A DNA stretch of 64,000 nucleotides. It comes from Sphingomonas_L flavalba_A (GTDB taxonomy: Bacteria; Pseudomonadota; Alphaproteobacteria; Sphingomonadales; Sphingomonadaceae). Shown piece by piece: positions 25,640 to 34,128 of this stretch (the stretch's first letter is position 1; each line of letters begins with the position of its first letter). The translations under genes were made by a program, and so were the position numbers. The stretch spans positions 310,001 to 374,000 of the forward strand of contig NZ_CP180208.1 of the NCBI RefSeq assembly GCF_047553045.1, written 5' to 3'. The notes under the pieces were generated by a model. The model did no database searches, was not told the DNA's origin, and was given only the letters and a program-made list of their open reading frames with translations.

Positions 25640-27318
25640 GCACCCAGTTCGATGCGATCGTCGTCGGTTCCGGCATCACCGGCGGATGGGCGGCCAAGGA
25701 ACTGACCGAGCGCGGTCTGACCGTATTGCTCATCGAGCGCGGGCCGATGGTCGAGCATCAGGTCGACTACAAGACGGAAATGCTGGCGCCGTGGGAGATG
25801 CAGTATCGCGGCCACGGCGATGCCCGGCTGTTCGCGCGCGACTATGCGGTGCAGAGCAAGGGCATGTCGTTCAACGAATGGACCTACCAGCATTTCGTCA
25901 ACGACCGCGAAAACCCCTATCAGACGACGGAGGAAAATCCGTTCCAGTGGCGCCGCGGCTATCAGCTCGGCGGCAAATCGCTGCTGTGGGGTCGGCAGTG
26001 CTACCGGTGGAGCGATCTCGATTTCGCGGCCAACGCCGCCGACGGACATGGCTGTGACTGGCCGATCCGCTACCGCGACGTCAGCCCGTGGTACGATCAT
26101 GTCGAACAGTTCATCGGCGTGTCCGGCTCCAGCGAGGGCCTGTCGCAGCTGCCCGACGGCCAGTTCCAGAAACCGATGGCGATGAATGCCGTCGAACTGG
26201 CGCTGAAAGCGAAGCTGGAGGCCGCCTATCCCGACCGCAGGCTGGTGATCGGCCGCAGCGCCAACATGACCGAGGAAAAGGAAGGGCGCTCGCCCTGCCA
26301 ATACCGCAATATCTGCGCTCGCGGCTGCTCGTTCGGCGCCTATTTCAGCACGCAAAGCTCGACGCTCCCGGCCGCCCGCGCCACCGGCCGCCTGACGCTG
26401 CTGACCGACAGCCTCGTCGATTCGCTTGATTATGACCCGACAACCAAGCGGGTAACCGGCGTCCGCGTCGTCAACACCCAGTCCCGCGCCCGCCAGGCCT
26501 ATACCGCTCGCATGGTGTTCCTCTGCGCCGGCACGATCAACAGCATCAGCGTGCTGCTACGCTCGGCCAGCGCCGACCAGCCGCACGGCCTCGCCAACGG
26601 CAGCGGCACCCTTGGCCGCTATTTCATGGATCACGCCCTGACGATGTCGGTCGTCGCCGAAATCCCCGGTTTCCTCGATCACGGCTATTTCGGCAACCGG
26701 CCGAACGGCATCATCGTCCCGCGCTTCTACAATCTCGACAACAGCGCTCGCGATCTGGTCCGCGGCTATTCCTATCAGGGCGGCGCCTATCGCCGTGGTT
26801 GGGCGCGCGGCGCGAATCGGCCCGGCGTCGGCGCGGCATTCAAGCAAGAGCTTCATGCGCCGGGCGAATGGAACTTTCTGCTTGGCGCCTTCGCCGAATG
26901 CCTGCCGCGCGCCGAAAACCGCGTCTCGCTCGACCCGAAGATGGTCGACCGGTTCGGCATGCGTCAGTCCCGCATCGATTTTGCCTATGGCGACAATGAG
27001 CGGCGGCTGTTGGCGCGGGCCGGGCAGGAGGCAAAGGAAATGGTCGCCCTGCTCGGCGCGAAGCTGGTCAGCTATTCGGAAGATCCCGGCCCCGGCGGCA
27101 CGGCGGTGCACGAAATGGGCGGCGCGCGGATGGGCAATGACCCGGCGGCGGCGGTGCTCAATGGCTATAATCAGGCGCATGATGTCGCCAATCTGTTCGT
27201 GACCGACGGTGCGGCGATGGCGTCGTCAGCCTGCCAGAACCCGTCGTTGACCTACATGGCGCTGACGGCGAGAGCCGCCGCTTATGCGGCTGACAGGCTA
27301 AGCAACAACGCGTTGTAG
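25636..27318 (+). CDS. GMC-family flavin dehydrogenase, large subunit (glucoside 3-dehydrogenase-like)
   Basis: 560 residues. FAD-binding VVGSGITGGWAAKELTERG lies at the N-terminus and active-site His492 and Asn535 sit in AVHEMGGARMGNDP and SSACQNPSLTYMALTARA. Cys221, Cys227 and Cys231 (SPCQYRNICARGCSF) match the position of the [3Fe-4S]-binding cysteines of FAD-dependent glucose dehydrogenase, so internal transfer to an iron-sulphur centre is likely. It lacks its own signal peptide and should be co-exported with the Tat small subunit. Together they resemble bacterial glucoside 3-dehydrogenases that oxidise the C3 hydroxyl of glycosides. Position specificity (C1, C2 or C3) is inferred from the DUF1080 and epimerase neighbours. 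Confidence 0.9.
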   Translation: MSTQFDAIVVGSGITGGWAAKELTERGLTVLLIERGPMVEHQVDYKTEMLAPWEMQYRGHGDARLFARDYAVQSKGMSFNEWTYQHFVNDRENPYQTTEENPFQWRRGYQLGGKSLLWGRQCYRWSDLDFAANAADGHGCDWPIRYRDVSPWYDHVEQFIGVSGSSEGLSQLPDGQFQKPMAMNAVELALKAKLEAAYPDRRLVIGRSANMTEEKEGRSPCQYRNICARGCSFGAYFSTQSSTLPAARATGRLTLLTDSLVDSLDYDPTTKRVTGVRVVNTQSRARQAYTARMVFLCAGTINSISVLLRSASADQPHGLANGSGTLGRYFMDHALTMSVVAEIPGFLDHGYFGNRPNGIIVPRFYNLDNSARDLVRGYSYQGGAYRRGWARGANRPGVGAAFKQELHAPGEWNFLLGAFAECLPRAENRVSLDPKMVDRFGMRQSRIDFAYGDNERRLLARAGQEAKEMVALLGAKLVSYSEDPGPGGTAVHEMGGARMGNDPAAAVLNGYNQAHDVANLFVTDGAAMASSACQNPSLTYMALTARAAAYAADRLSNNAL

Positions 27319-27440
27319 GCGCTGATTTGCAGGGCGCGCGCGAGGGCGTTTCCGGCGACATAAGCGTTGATTGCGGCGGCGTAGGGCGGGGTTTTCGCCG
27401 GGCGGAAAATGGGGCTTCCATTTTTGTGTAAAATGCGCGA

Positions 27441-27454
27441 TGTAATCGTTACCA
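27441..27454. promoter_or_regulatory. LacI-type operator, distal site of TonB receptor operon
   Basis: TGTAATCGTTACCA has a half-site TGTAA, the central CG typical of LacI-family operators, and a TACCA right arm. It differs at a single base from the site at 27520. Confidence 0.7.
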
Positions 27455-27519
27455 TTTTGCACGCAGGTTAGTTGAAACGGCAAGCGACAGGCTGGAGTGT
27501 CTCATCATCGGGCAAGGAA

Positions 27520-27533
27520 TGTAATCGATACCA
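27520..27533. promoter_or_regulatory. LacI-type operator, proximal site of TonB receptor operon
   Basis: TGTAATCGATACCA, 79 bases centre-to-centre from the distal copy and 156 bases before the receptor ATG. Duplication of a nearly identical 14-mer in one leader argues for a functional protein-binding site. Confidence 0.7.
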
Positions 27534-27689
27534 TAACGAAAGAGGGCGGCTACATGGTCGGGGTGATTGGCCCGGCCGCGGTGCCGCAAGGGCATGCTCT
27601 AGTGTCGCCTCCGGATGGTTTCGAGCGTTCCGATCACGAGAATGAGGCTGGCCTGGCTTTGCAGAGTAGGGTTTGAGAAGGGGAGGGTT

Positions 27690-29846
27690 ATGATCAACTT
27701 TGAACGTATCGCTGGAAAACGGCGCTTTCTGGCAAGCGCGGCGGCTGTGATCGCGGTGGTCGTGCCGGCGGCGGCGATGGCGCAGGATGCCGCTCAGTCG
27801 GACGATGGCGGCATTGGCGAGATCGTCGTGACCGCAGAGCGGCGTGAGACTACGGTGCAGAAGACGCCGATCGCGATTTCCGTGCTGGATTCCGACGCGA
27901 TCCGTCGTAACGGCGTGAACAGCCTGATCGATCTGTCGTCGCTGACGCCGAGCCTCAATTTCGCGCAGAACTCCGTCAACACGATCATCACGATTCGTGG
28001 CGTTTCGAGCCGCGACACAACCGAGATCGGCGATCCGGCCGTCTCGATCTCCACCGATGGTTTCTATTATCAGCGTCCGTTCGGCTTCAACGATACGCTG
28101 TATGATCTTGAGCGCGTTGAGGTGCTGCGTGGCCCGCAAGGCACGCTTTACGGTCGCAACGCGACCGGCGGCGCGATCAACTTCATTACCGCCAAGCCTG
28201 GCCGGGATTTCGGCGGCTTCGCCACCGTTGGTGTCGGCGCCTACAACCTCCTCACCGGCGAGGCGGCGGTCAATGTTCCGCTGGCCGACAACCTGCAGAC
28301 CCGCACCTCGGTCTATTTTCAGCGGCGCGATGGCTACCGGAAAAACAACTATGTTGGTCGCGACGGCGATGACGCCGATTCAGTCTCGGTGCGCTTCCAA
28401 CTCAACTTCGAGCCGACCGAGCGGCTGTCGATGCTGCTTTCGGCGCAGACAACCAATATCGGCGGGGTCGGTCCGACGATGTACGGTGTGCTGTTCAACG
28501 GGCCGGTCAACCACAATGTTCGCCCGGTGATCGACCGCAAGGGCTCCGTTCTCGGTTCGCCGCGGCAGAGCATCGACGGTGCCAACCGGTCGATCCAGCT
28601 GACCGTCAATTACGACATGGATTTCGCGACGCTGACCTATCTCGGCGGTTTCCGGAACCAGAAGTACCGGCAGGTCCGCGACCTCGACGGTGTGGCGAAG
28701 TCTGACGCCTATTTCCTGCCGAGCGAGGACGTGCGCGACTGGCAGCATGAATTGCGCGTCACGTCGAATGGTGACGGTCCGTTCAAGTGGCAGGCCGGCC
28801 TCTTCTATTTTGACGAAGACAACAACACCAACACCGATTTTTCGAGCTATACGAACCCGATCGCGCCCGGTGAGCCGGTCGCGCGCTTCATCTTCCGGTA
28901 TCCGAGCGTGGTTGCCCGTTCCAAGGCGGCGTTCGCCCAGGCGTCCTACGAGATTGTGCCAGGCCTGTCGTTCGAAGCGGGCATCCGATTTTCGCGGGAT
29001 TACAAGGCGCGGCGCGGTTTCTCGAACACGACGGGCACCGCGTATACCGGCGTCGGCAATGTTCCGACCGACGTCAATACGCGCAGTCGCAAGACCACGA
29101 CCCATTTCGCCCTGCACTGGCAGGCCACCCCGTACAACCTGATCTATTTCAAGCGTGACACGGGGTATAAGGCCGGCGGCTTCAGCGATGTGCAGAACAT
29201 CGGTAACGTCCCCTATGGGCCGGAAAACATCACGTCCTACGAGTTCGGCGCGAAGAACCGCTTTTTCGACAATGCGTTGCAGCTCAACCTGTCGGCCTAT
29301 CGCTACGACTATCGCGACCAGCAGATCAGCCAGTTCAACAATGGCTTCACCGCGATCTTCAACGCCGGTAAGTCGCGGATCAAGGGTGTCGAGATCGAAG
29401 CGGTGGCACAGCCGGCGCCGGGCCTGCAGTTCGACGGGTCGATCGGCTATCTTGACGCCAAGTTCCTCGACTTCCTGGTCAGCAATGTTCAGTACGCCGG
29501 CAACCGGCCGCCGAGCTCGCCGAAATGGCAGCTGGGCGCGGGGCTCCAGTACGACATCCCGGTCGGCGAGGGCACGCTGACGCCGAGGGTGCAGACCCAT
29601 TACGAGAGCCAGTCCTATCTTGCGTTCACCAATTACGAACGCGAGCGCAACCGGGCGTTCTCACGCACCGACCTGATGCTGACCTACAACGCGCCCGACC
29701 GGCGCTGGAGCCTGCAGGGTTACATCCGCAATCTTGAAAACAAGATCGTGATCACCTCGGCTTCGGCAAGCGGCCTGTTCGGTGCCTACACCTATCAGCT
29801 GGCTCCGCCGCGGACGTTCGGCGCCCGGCTGACCTACAACTTCTGA
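27690..29846 (+). CDS. TonB-dependent outer-membrane receptor of the sugar locus
   Basis: 718-residue receptor: signal peptide (AAAMAQDA), TonB-box region EIVVTAERRETTVQKTPIAI, plug with ITIRGVSSRDTTEIGDPAVS and VLRGPQGTLYGRNATGGAIN, and a barrel ending in the aromatic GARLTYNF. The ATG at 27690 is preceded by GGGAGGG. Two LacI-type operators control the leader and the DUF1080 gene overlaps its stop by one base (TGATG), so this receptor probably takes up a glycoside or oligosaccharide and not a siderophore. Confidence 0.93.
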   Translation: MINFERIAGKRRFLASAAAVIAVVVPAAAMAQDAAQSDDGGIGEIVVTAERRETTVQKTPIAISVLDSDAIRRNGVNSLIDLSSLTPSLNFAQNSVNTIITIRGVSSRDTTEIGDPAVSISTDGFYYQRPFGFNDTLYDLERVEVLRGPQGTLYGRNATGGAINFITAKPGRDFGGFATVGVGAYNLLTGEAAVNVPLADNLQTRTSVYFQRRDGYRKNNYVGRDGDDADSVSVRFQLNFEPTERLSMLLSAQTTNIGGVGPTMYGVLFNGPVNHNVRPVIDRKGSVLGSPRQSIDGANRSIQLTVNYDMDFATLTYLGGFRNQKYRQVRDLDGVAKSDAYFLPSEDVRDWQHELRVTSNGDGPFKWQAGLFYFDEDNNTNTDFSSYTNPIAPGEPVARFIFRYPSVVARSKAAFAQASYEIVPGLSFEAGIRFSRDYKARRGFSNTTGTAYTGVGNVPTDVNTRSRKTTTHFALHWQATPYNLIYFKRDTGYKAGGFSDVQNIGNVPYGPENITSYEFGAKNRFFDNALQLNLSAYRYDYRDQQISQFNNGFTAIFNAGKSRIKGVEIEAVAQPAPGLQFDGSIGYLDAKFLDFLVSNVQYAGNRPPSSPKWQLGAGLQYDIPVGEGTLTPRVQTHYESQSYLAFTNYERERNRAFSRTDLMLTYNAPDRRWSLQGYIRNLENKIVITSASASGLFGAYTYQLAPPRTFGARLTYNF

Positions 29847-30670
29847 TGAGCGTTACGCCGCGAACCCCGGCGCGGCGCGAACGGGCGGCCAGGGCATTGA
29901 TTGCCCTGGCCGGCCTGGTCGCGCTGGGCAATGTCCAGCCGGACGCCGCCGAATGGCGTCCGCTGTTCAACGGGAAGAACCTCGACGGCTGGGTGGCGAA
30001 GGTCAATCATCACCCGGTGGGCGACAATGCCTACGGCACCTTCTCGGCGAGTGATGGTATCCTGCACGTCCGCTATGACGGCTATCCCAGCTTCTTCGAC
30101 GAATTCTCGCATCTCATCTACAATCAATCTTTCTCCAGCTACCGGCTGCGCTTCGATTACCGCTTCGTTGGTACCGACACGCCTGGTGGGCCGCCGTGGA
30201 GCAAGCGCAACAGCGGCGTGATGATCTACGGCCAGTCGCCCGAGGGGATTGGCCGTGATCAACCCTTTCCGATCTCTATCGAAATCCAGTTGCTGAATGG
30301 CGAAGAGGGCAGCGGGCGCAGTACCGGCAATATCTGCACCCCCGGCACCAATGTCGAAGTCGATGGAAAGCGCGTGACTACGCACTGTATCCAGTCGAGT
30401 TCGCGCCCGTATTCCGGCGAAAACTGGGTTCACGTCGAGATCGAGGTGCGTTCAGGCCGTAGCACGACCGTAGAGGTCGATGGCATTCGCGTCGCGCAGT
30501 TCGACAAGCCGGAACTGGACCCGACCGACCTGACGGCGATGCCGGTCTATCTCGCCGCCGGGGCCAATTCGGTGGCGCTGACCTCCGGCTATATCTCGCT
30601 TCAGGGGGAAGGGCACCCGATCGACTTCCGCCGCATCGAGATTCGGGAGCTGGCCGACGACGCCCCCTGA
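29846..30670 (+). CDS. DUF1080 (3-keto-disaccharide hydrolase) family secreted protein
   Basis: 274 residues with an N-terminal hydrophobic export segment (ALIALAGLVALGNVQPDAAE) and the concanavalin-like DUF1080 fold. Diagnostic pieces are EWRPLFNGKNLDGWVAK, LRFDYRFVGTD, SKRNSGVMIYG and the terminal IDFRRIEIREL. Family members hydrolyse or eliminate at the glycosidic bond of 3-keto-glycosides. Its ATG overlaps the TonB receptor stop, coupling cleavage to uptake, and the GMC dehydrogenase that could make the 3-keto substrate is encoded immediately upstream. It is the strongest single clue to the chemistry of this locus. Confidence 0.88.
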   Translation: MSVTPRTPARRERAARALIALAGLVALGNVQPDAAEWRPLFNGKNLDGWVAKVNHHPVGDNAYGTFSASDGILHVRYDGYPSFFDEFSHLIYNQSFSSYRLRFDYRFVGTDTPGGPPWSKRNSGVMIYGQSPEGIGRDQPFPISIEIQLLNGEEGSGRSTGNICTPGTNVEVDGKRVTTHCIQSSSRPYSGENWVHVEIEVRSGRSTTVEVDGIRVAQFDKPELDPTDLTAMPVYLAAGANSVALTSGYISLQGEGHPIDFRRIEIRELADDAP

Positions 30671-30681
30671 GCGGAGCGGCG

Positions 30682-31086
30682 TTACTCGACAGCTTCGGAA
30701 TCGTAGACGATCACGCGCTCCCAAAGCTGCGAATAATCGGCGACAAATTTCAGATGGATCGGGTCATCCTGATACGCGTCCTGATCGGCCTTGCTGTCGA
30801 ATGCCAGCATCCACGACACCGCATAGGACCGGTCGATGACCGGCCGGTCGGTCCCGGCCGGCGTGCCGATGTGATAGGCCTTGATCGTCTTGATCCCGGT
30901 CAGGCTCCTGAGGCCCTCGATCAACTTGGCGCGATCATCGGGCTGGTCGGGCTGCTTGAGCCAGAAATAGACGTGATGAACGAACGGCTGGGAAAGTTCC
31001 GCCGCGAATGCGGGGGCGGCCATGGCGCCGGCGATCAATCCGGCGACGATCATGCTGGCCATTGGCCTGCGGATGTTTCCTCTCAT
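30682..31086 (-). CDS. Secreted Dabb (stress-responsive A/B barrel) domain protein
   Basis: 134 residues: signal peptide (SMIVAGLIAGAMAAPAFAAE) followed by one dimeric alpha-beta barrel domain (FVHHVYFWLKQPDQPDD; YAVSWMLAFDSKADQDAYQD; LWERVIVYDSEAVE). The ATG at 31086 has an AAGG ribosome site; the frame extends upstream into the operator region but that part is not protein-like. Dabb proteins are usually cytoplasmic; export is noteworthy. It is convergent with the DUF1080 gene (11-base gap) and has its own LacI-type operator 17 bases before the start. Its function in sugar degradation is not known. Confidence 0.8.
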   Translation of the reverse strand: MRGNIRRPMASMIVAGLIAGAMAAPAFAAELSQPFVHHVYFWLKQPDQPDDRAKLIEGLRSLTGIKTIKAYHIGTPAGTDRPVIDRSYAVSWMLAFDSKADQDAYQDDPIHLKFVADYSQLWERVIVYDSEAVE

Positions 31087-31103
31087 CGGCCTTGCTCCAT
31101 CAA

Positions 31104-31117
31104 TGTAACCGATTACG
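31104..31117. promoter_or_regulatory. LacI-type operator upstream of Dabb gene
   Basis: TGTAACCGATTACG matches TGTAA-NCGN-TTACA at every fixed position except the last, with the central CG intact. It lies in the divergent interval between the Dabb gene and the first Tat-exported TIM-barrel gene. Confidence 0.75.
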
Positions 31118-31214
31118 TCATGATTGCGTCGGGCGGTGACTGTCAAGTCGACCATCGGTATGGAAGTCAGGCCGTCGACCGAGAGATTGACATTTGCTTT
31201 GCGGCGTAGGACGC

Positions 31215-31228
31215 TGATAACGATTACA
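31215..31228. promoter_or_regulatory. LacI-type operator upstream of Tat-exported TIM-barrel genes
   Basis: TGATAACGATTACA keeps the right arm and central CG of the consensus and has two mismatches in the left arm. It ends 14 bases before the chosen start of the TIM-barrel gene and is 111 bases centre-to-centre from the site at 31104. Confidence 0.65.
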
Positions 31229-31242
31229 TTGGGATGGGGCGC

Positions 31243-32160
31243 ATGGATAGACGGCAATTCATCACCGCATCGGCGCTGGGGCTTCTGGCGGGGGGGCTGG
31301 TTGCGCCTGCTGGGGTGTATGCGCGCCGGCCGCACCGGCGCTGGGGGTTGCAGCTGTTCACCGTCATTGCCCCTCTTGAACGCGATTTCGAAGCTACGGT
31401 TCGGACTGTCGCCGCCATAGGGTATAAGGAAGTCGAAACCGTTGGCAGCTTCGGACGCGACCCGCGACGAGTCCGCGATACGTTTGAGCGGTATGGTCTT
31501 GTCTCGCCGTCGCAGCACATCGCGTCCGACGCGCTTTATGCCTCATTCTCGGCGTGGACCCGGCGTGAGATCAGCACCGAGCAGAACCGGGCCAATTACG
31601 TCGCGGCGTTCCAACCCGACAATGCCGCTCGCCTCGTCGATGAAGCGATCGGCGTCGCCAAGGCGCTGGGGCAGCGTTATGTGGTCTGGCCGATCCTGCT
31701 CGCTCCGCATCTCGCCACGCGCGAGATGGTCGACGCATTTATCAAGGCGTTCAACGCCGCCGGGGCTGCCTGCGCGCGCGAAGGGCTGGTTTTCACCTTC
31801 CACAATCACGACCGGGAACTGGCCCGTCTCGGCGACGACGTGATCTATGATCTGTTGTTGCGTGGGACCGACCCGGAAACCGTGAAGATGGAGATGGATT
31901 TCTACTGGTTCCGAAAGGCGAATGCCGATCCGCTAGCCTATCTTGCCGGCTATCCCGGTCGGTTCCGGCTGGTCCACGTCAAGGACATGGCGCCCGATGG
32001 CGACTTCACTGTCGTTGGTGGCGGGATCATCGATCTGAAGCAGTTGATCGGCCGGGCCCGCGAAGCTGGGGTTGAGCATTTTTATGTCGAATATGATCGT
32101 TCGGCCGATCCTCTCAAGGAGGTTCGGGCGTCGTTCGCGTATCTGAATCGTATTCGCTGA
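31243..32160 (+). CDS. Tat-exported sugar isomerase/epimerase-like TIM-barrel protein 1
   Basis: 305-residue xylose-isomerase-like barrel with a twin-arginine signal (MDRRQFITASALGLLAGG). Putative metal ligands are Asp in VKMEMDFYW, His in RLVHVKDMA and Glu in HFYVEYDRSA; FTFHNHDRE supplies the conserved histidine pair of the family. The start at 31243 has a GGGATGGGG tract seven bases upstream; an ATG nine bases earlier is possible. It is controlled by the 31215 operator and precedes a paralogue. Exported members of this family are linked with 3-keto-sugar metabolism in other bacteria by gene neighbourhood. The exact reaction is not known. Confidence 0.86.
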   Translation: MDRRQFITASALGLLAGGLVAPAGVYARRPHRRWGLQLFTVIAPLERDFEATVRTVAAIGYKEVETVGSFGRDPRRVRDTFERYGLVSPSQHIASDALYASFSAWTRREISTEQNRANYVAAFQPDNAARLVDEAIGVAKALGQRYVVWPILLAPHLATREMVDAFIKAFNAAGAACAREGLVFTFHNHDRELARLGDDVIYDLLLRGTDPETVKMEMDFYWFRKANADPLAYLAGYPGRFRLVHVKDMAPDGDFTVVGGGIIDLKQLIGRAREAGVEHFYVEYDRSADPLKEVRASFAYLNRIR

Positions 32161-32228
32161 CCGGTTCGTTCGCGCGAAGGCGTGGCGGTCATGGTCGGTG
32201 CACAGGGGATTTGCAGGGAGTAGGATGA

Positions 32229-33188
32229 ATGATGATCGATAGACGCCAGTTTCTCGCGCGCGCCGGTGCTACGGCGATGGTGCTCGGCGCGGCCCCGGCC
32301 CTGGCCGGTGGGCGGGCGCGGCAGTTCGGTGTCCAGCTCTTCTCGATTCCGAAGATGCTGGAGCAGGATTTCGCCGGGGCCATCACCTTTCTGGCGGAAC
32401 TCGGCTATCGTGAGATCGAGACCTTCGGCCCATATACGTTCAGCGATCCGCAGCAGATCGCAAGCTGGAAACGGATCACGCCCGACCTCGGCTTTTCGGG
32501 AAGCGGCTTTTTCGGCAAGACGCTGGTTGAGGCGCTCGCCATCCTGAAGGGCAATGGCATGTCGGTGCCGTCGATGCACACCGACCTGCATACGCTAGAG
32601 GGGCGGATGGGCCAGCTGGCGGAGGCCGCCCACCAACTCGGTGCCGGTTATGTGACTCTCCCGTCGATCCCGGCGGACCGGCGCAAGTCACTCGACGACT
32701 ACAAGCGCACGGCCGAGCTGTTCAACCGGGTCGGCGCGGAAGCCATTAAGCATGGCGTGAAATTCGCCTATCACAATCATGGCTACGGTCTGAAGCCGAT
32801 GGACGGGCAGGTTCCGCTCGAACTGCTGTTGCAGGCCACCGATCCGGCGCTGGTTTTCCTGGAACTCGACATCTACTGGACCGTCGCCGGCGGCGCCGAT
32901 CCGATCGATTACCTGAACCGTCATGGCAATCGCTATCGGCTGATGCATCTGAAAGACATGAAGCAGATTCATCATTTCGAGGGGGACGGCGGGACGCCTG
33001 ACCAGTGGATCAAGCTTTTCCCCTACATGACCTATCTTGGCGACGGTGCCATCGCCCTGCCGGCGATCCTTTCGGCTGCCGAGCGTGTGGGCGTTGAGCA
33101 TTATTTCGTCGAGCAGGACACTGTTGCCGACCCGCAAAAGGCGTTGCAGGCCAGTGCGGCGTATCTGCGGACGCTTGGTTTCAAATAG
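32229..33188 (+). CDS. Tat-exported sugar isomerase/epimerase-like TIM-barrel protein 2
   Basis: 319 residues, a paralogue of the preceding gene, with a twin-arginine signal (MIDRRQFLARAGATAMVLGA) and matching active-site pieces: AYHNHGYGLKP, VFLELDIYWTVAGG, RLMHLKDMKQIHH and EHYFVEQDTVADP. An AGGGAG ribosome site precedes two consecutive ATGs; either may serve. The gene lies 68 bases downstream of paralogue 1 on the same strand and is probably co-transcribed. A C-terminal insertion between the His and last Glu strands (HHFEGDGGTPDQWIKLFPYM) is absent from paralogue 1, suggesting a different substrate or partner. Confidence 0.87.
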   Translation: MMIDRRQFLARAGATAMVLGAAPALAGGRARQFGVQLFSIPKMLEQDFAGAITFLAELGYREIETFGPYTFSDPQQIASWKRITPDLGFSGSGFFGKTLVEALAILKGNGMSVPSMHTDLHTLEGRMGQLAEAAHQLGAGYVTLPSIPADRRKSLDDYKRTAELFNRVGAEAIKHGVKFAYHNHGYGLKPMDGQVPLELLLQATDPALVFLELDIYWTVAGGADPIDYLNRHGNRYRLMHLKDMKQIHHFEGDGGTPDQWIKLFPYMTYLGDGAIALPAILSAAERVGVEHYFVEQDTVADPQKALQASAAYLRTLGFK

Positions 33189-33200
33189 GCGCGAAAGCCA

Positions 33201-33227
33201 GGGCGCTCGCCCATCGGGCGGGCGCCC
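33201..33227. terminator. Strong hairpin between convergent genes
   Basis: A 12-base-pair stem (one G-U pair) with an ATC loop: GGGCGCTCGCCC at 33201-33212 pairs with GGGCGGGCGCCC at 33216-33227. It separates the TIM-barrel pair from the convergent aldo/keto reductase. No T-run, so it may act bidirectionally with help from Rho. Confidence 0.55.
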
Positions 33228-33241
33228 GTGCGCACGGGTGG

Positions 33242-34093
33242 TCAGGGGAGGGGCTGGCCGGTCGCCGCTTCCAGTAGGGTATACCAATCCTGCCGGGTCC
33301 ACACCACGCGCCTGGCATCGGCCGCCCGCCGGATGCGTTCAGGTGCTTGCGAGCCGACGATGGGGATCGGCCGCGCCGGATGGGCCATTACCCACGCCAG
33401 GGCAATCGCGGCATCGTCCACGCCGTGCTGCGTGCCGAGGGCGCGCAGCGCTTTCGCGAGCGGTGCGGCGCATTGTTCCAGCCGACCGCCGCCGAGCGGC
33501 GACCAGGCGAGGACGGCGGCACGGCGGGTCATTGCGTCATCCAGTGTACCGTCGTGCAGCGGCTGGGGTTGCCACAGCGAAAATTCGACCTGCGTCGACC
33601 GAGTTGGCGCGCCGATGAATGCGTGTAGCGCGGCCGCTTCCGATGGCGCATAATTGGACAGGCCGACCGCGCCGATCTTACCGCTGGTTATCATGTCGTC
33701 GAGTGTCGCGGCCAGTTCGTCCGGCGCGGTCAGCCAGTCGCGGCGGTGGATCTGATACAGGTCGATCCGCTCAACCCCCAGGCGCCGCAGCGATCCGTCG
33801 AGCGCATCCAGCAAATAGGCGCGGGAGCTGTCATAGGGGATGCCGGGACGGATGCCGCCTTTCGTCGCCAGGCAGATGCGATCGCGCAGGCATGGCCGCT
33901 CGCGCAACGCCTGACCGAGCAGCGTTTCGGCCGCGCCGAAACCGTGGGATGGCTCACCGTAAATATCGGCGGTGTCGAACAGCGTGAACCCCGCCTCCAG
34001 CGCCGCGTCGATCCGTTCGCGCGGGGCGGCGCCCGCTTCGCACAACCGCCAGCTACCCCAGGCGATATCTGACACCAAAGGGTGGAATGACAT
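33242..34093 (-). CDS. Aldo/keto reductase
   Basis: 283-residue NAD(P)H-dependent reductase with the complete catalytic tetrad in family order: Asp and Tyr in LFDTADIYGEPS, Lys in ICLATKGGIRPG and His in LYQIHRRDW. The cofactor-binding end reads AHPARPIPIVGSQAPERIRR. No signal peptide. A LacI-type operator 35 bases before the ATG places it in the sugar regulon, where it may reduce a keto-sugar or aldehyde intermediate. The exact substrate is unknown. Confidence 0.88.
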   Translation of the reverse strand: MSFHPLVSDIAWGSWRLCEAGAAPRERIDAALEAGFTLFDTADIYGEPSHGFGAAETLLGQALRERPCLRDRICLATKGGIRPGIPYDSSRAYLLDALDGSLRRLGVERIDLYQIHRRDWLTAPDELAATLDDMITSGKIGAVGLSNYAPSEAAALHAFIGAPTRSTQVEFSLWQPQPLHDGTLDDAMTRRAAVLAWSPLGGGRLEQCAAPLAKALRALGTQHGVDDAAIALAWVMAHPARPIPIVGSQAPERIRRAADARRVVWTRQDWYTLLEAATGQPLP

Positions 34094-34128
34094 GGTTGAT
34101 ATCCTTGCGCCGCCAGCGAGCCATTATT

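Larger units (their letters stand above)
27319..27689. other. 371-base intergenic region holding the regulatory DNA of the TonB receptor operon
   Basis: No credible gene is seen. A weak TTTTCGCC/GGCGGAAAA stem lies near 27392-27410 and could end the upstream operon. Two LacI-type palindromes at 27441 and 27520 lie in its centre, and a GGGAGGG ribosome site precedes the receptor ATG at 27690. Confidence 0.6.
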
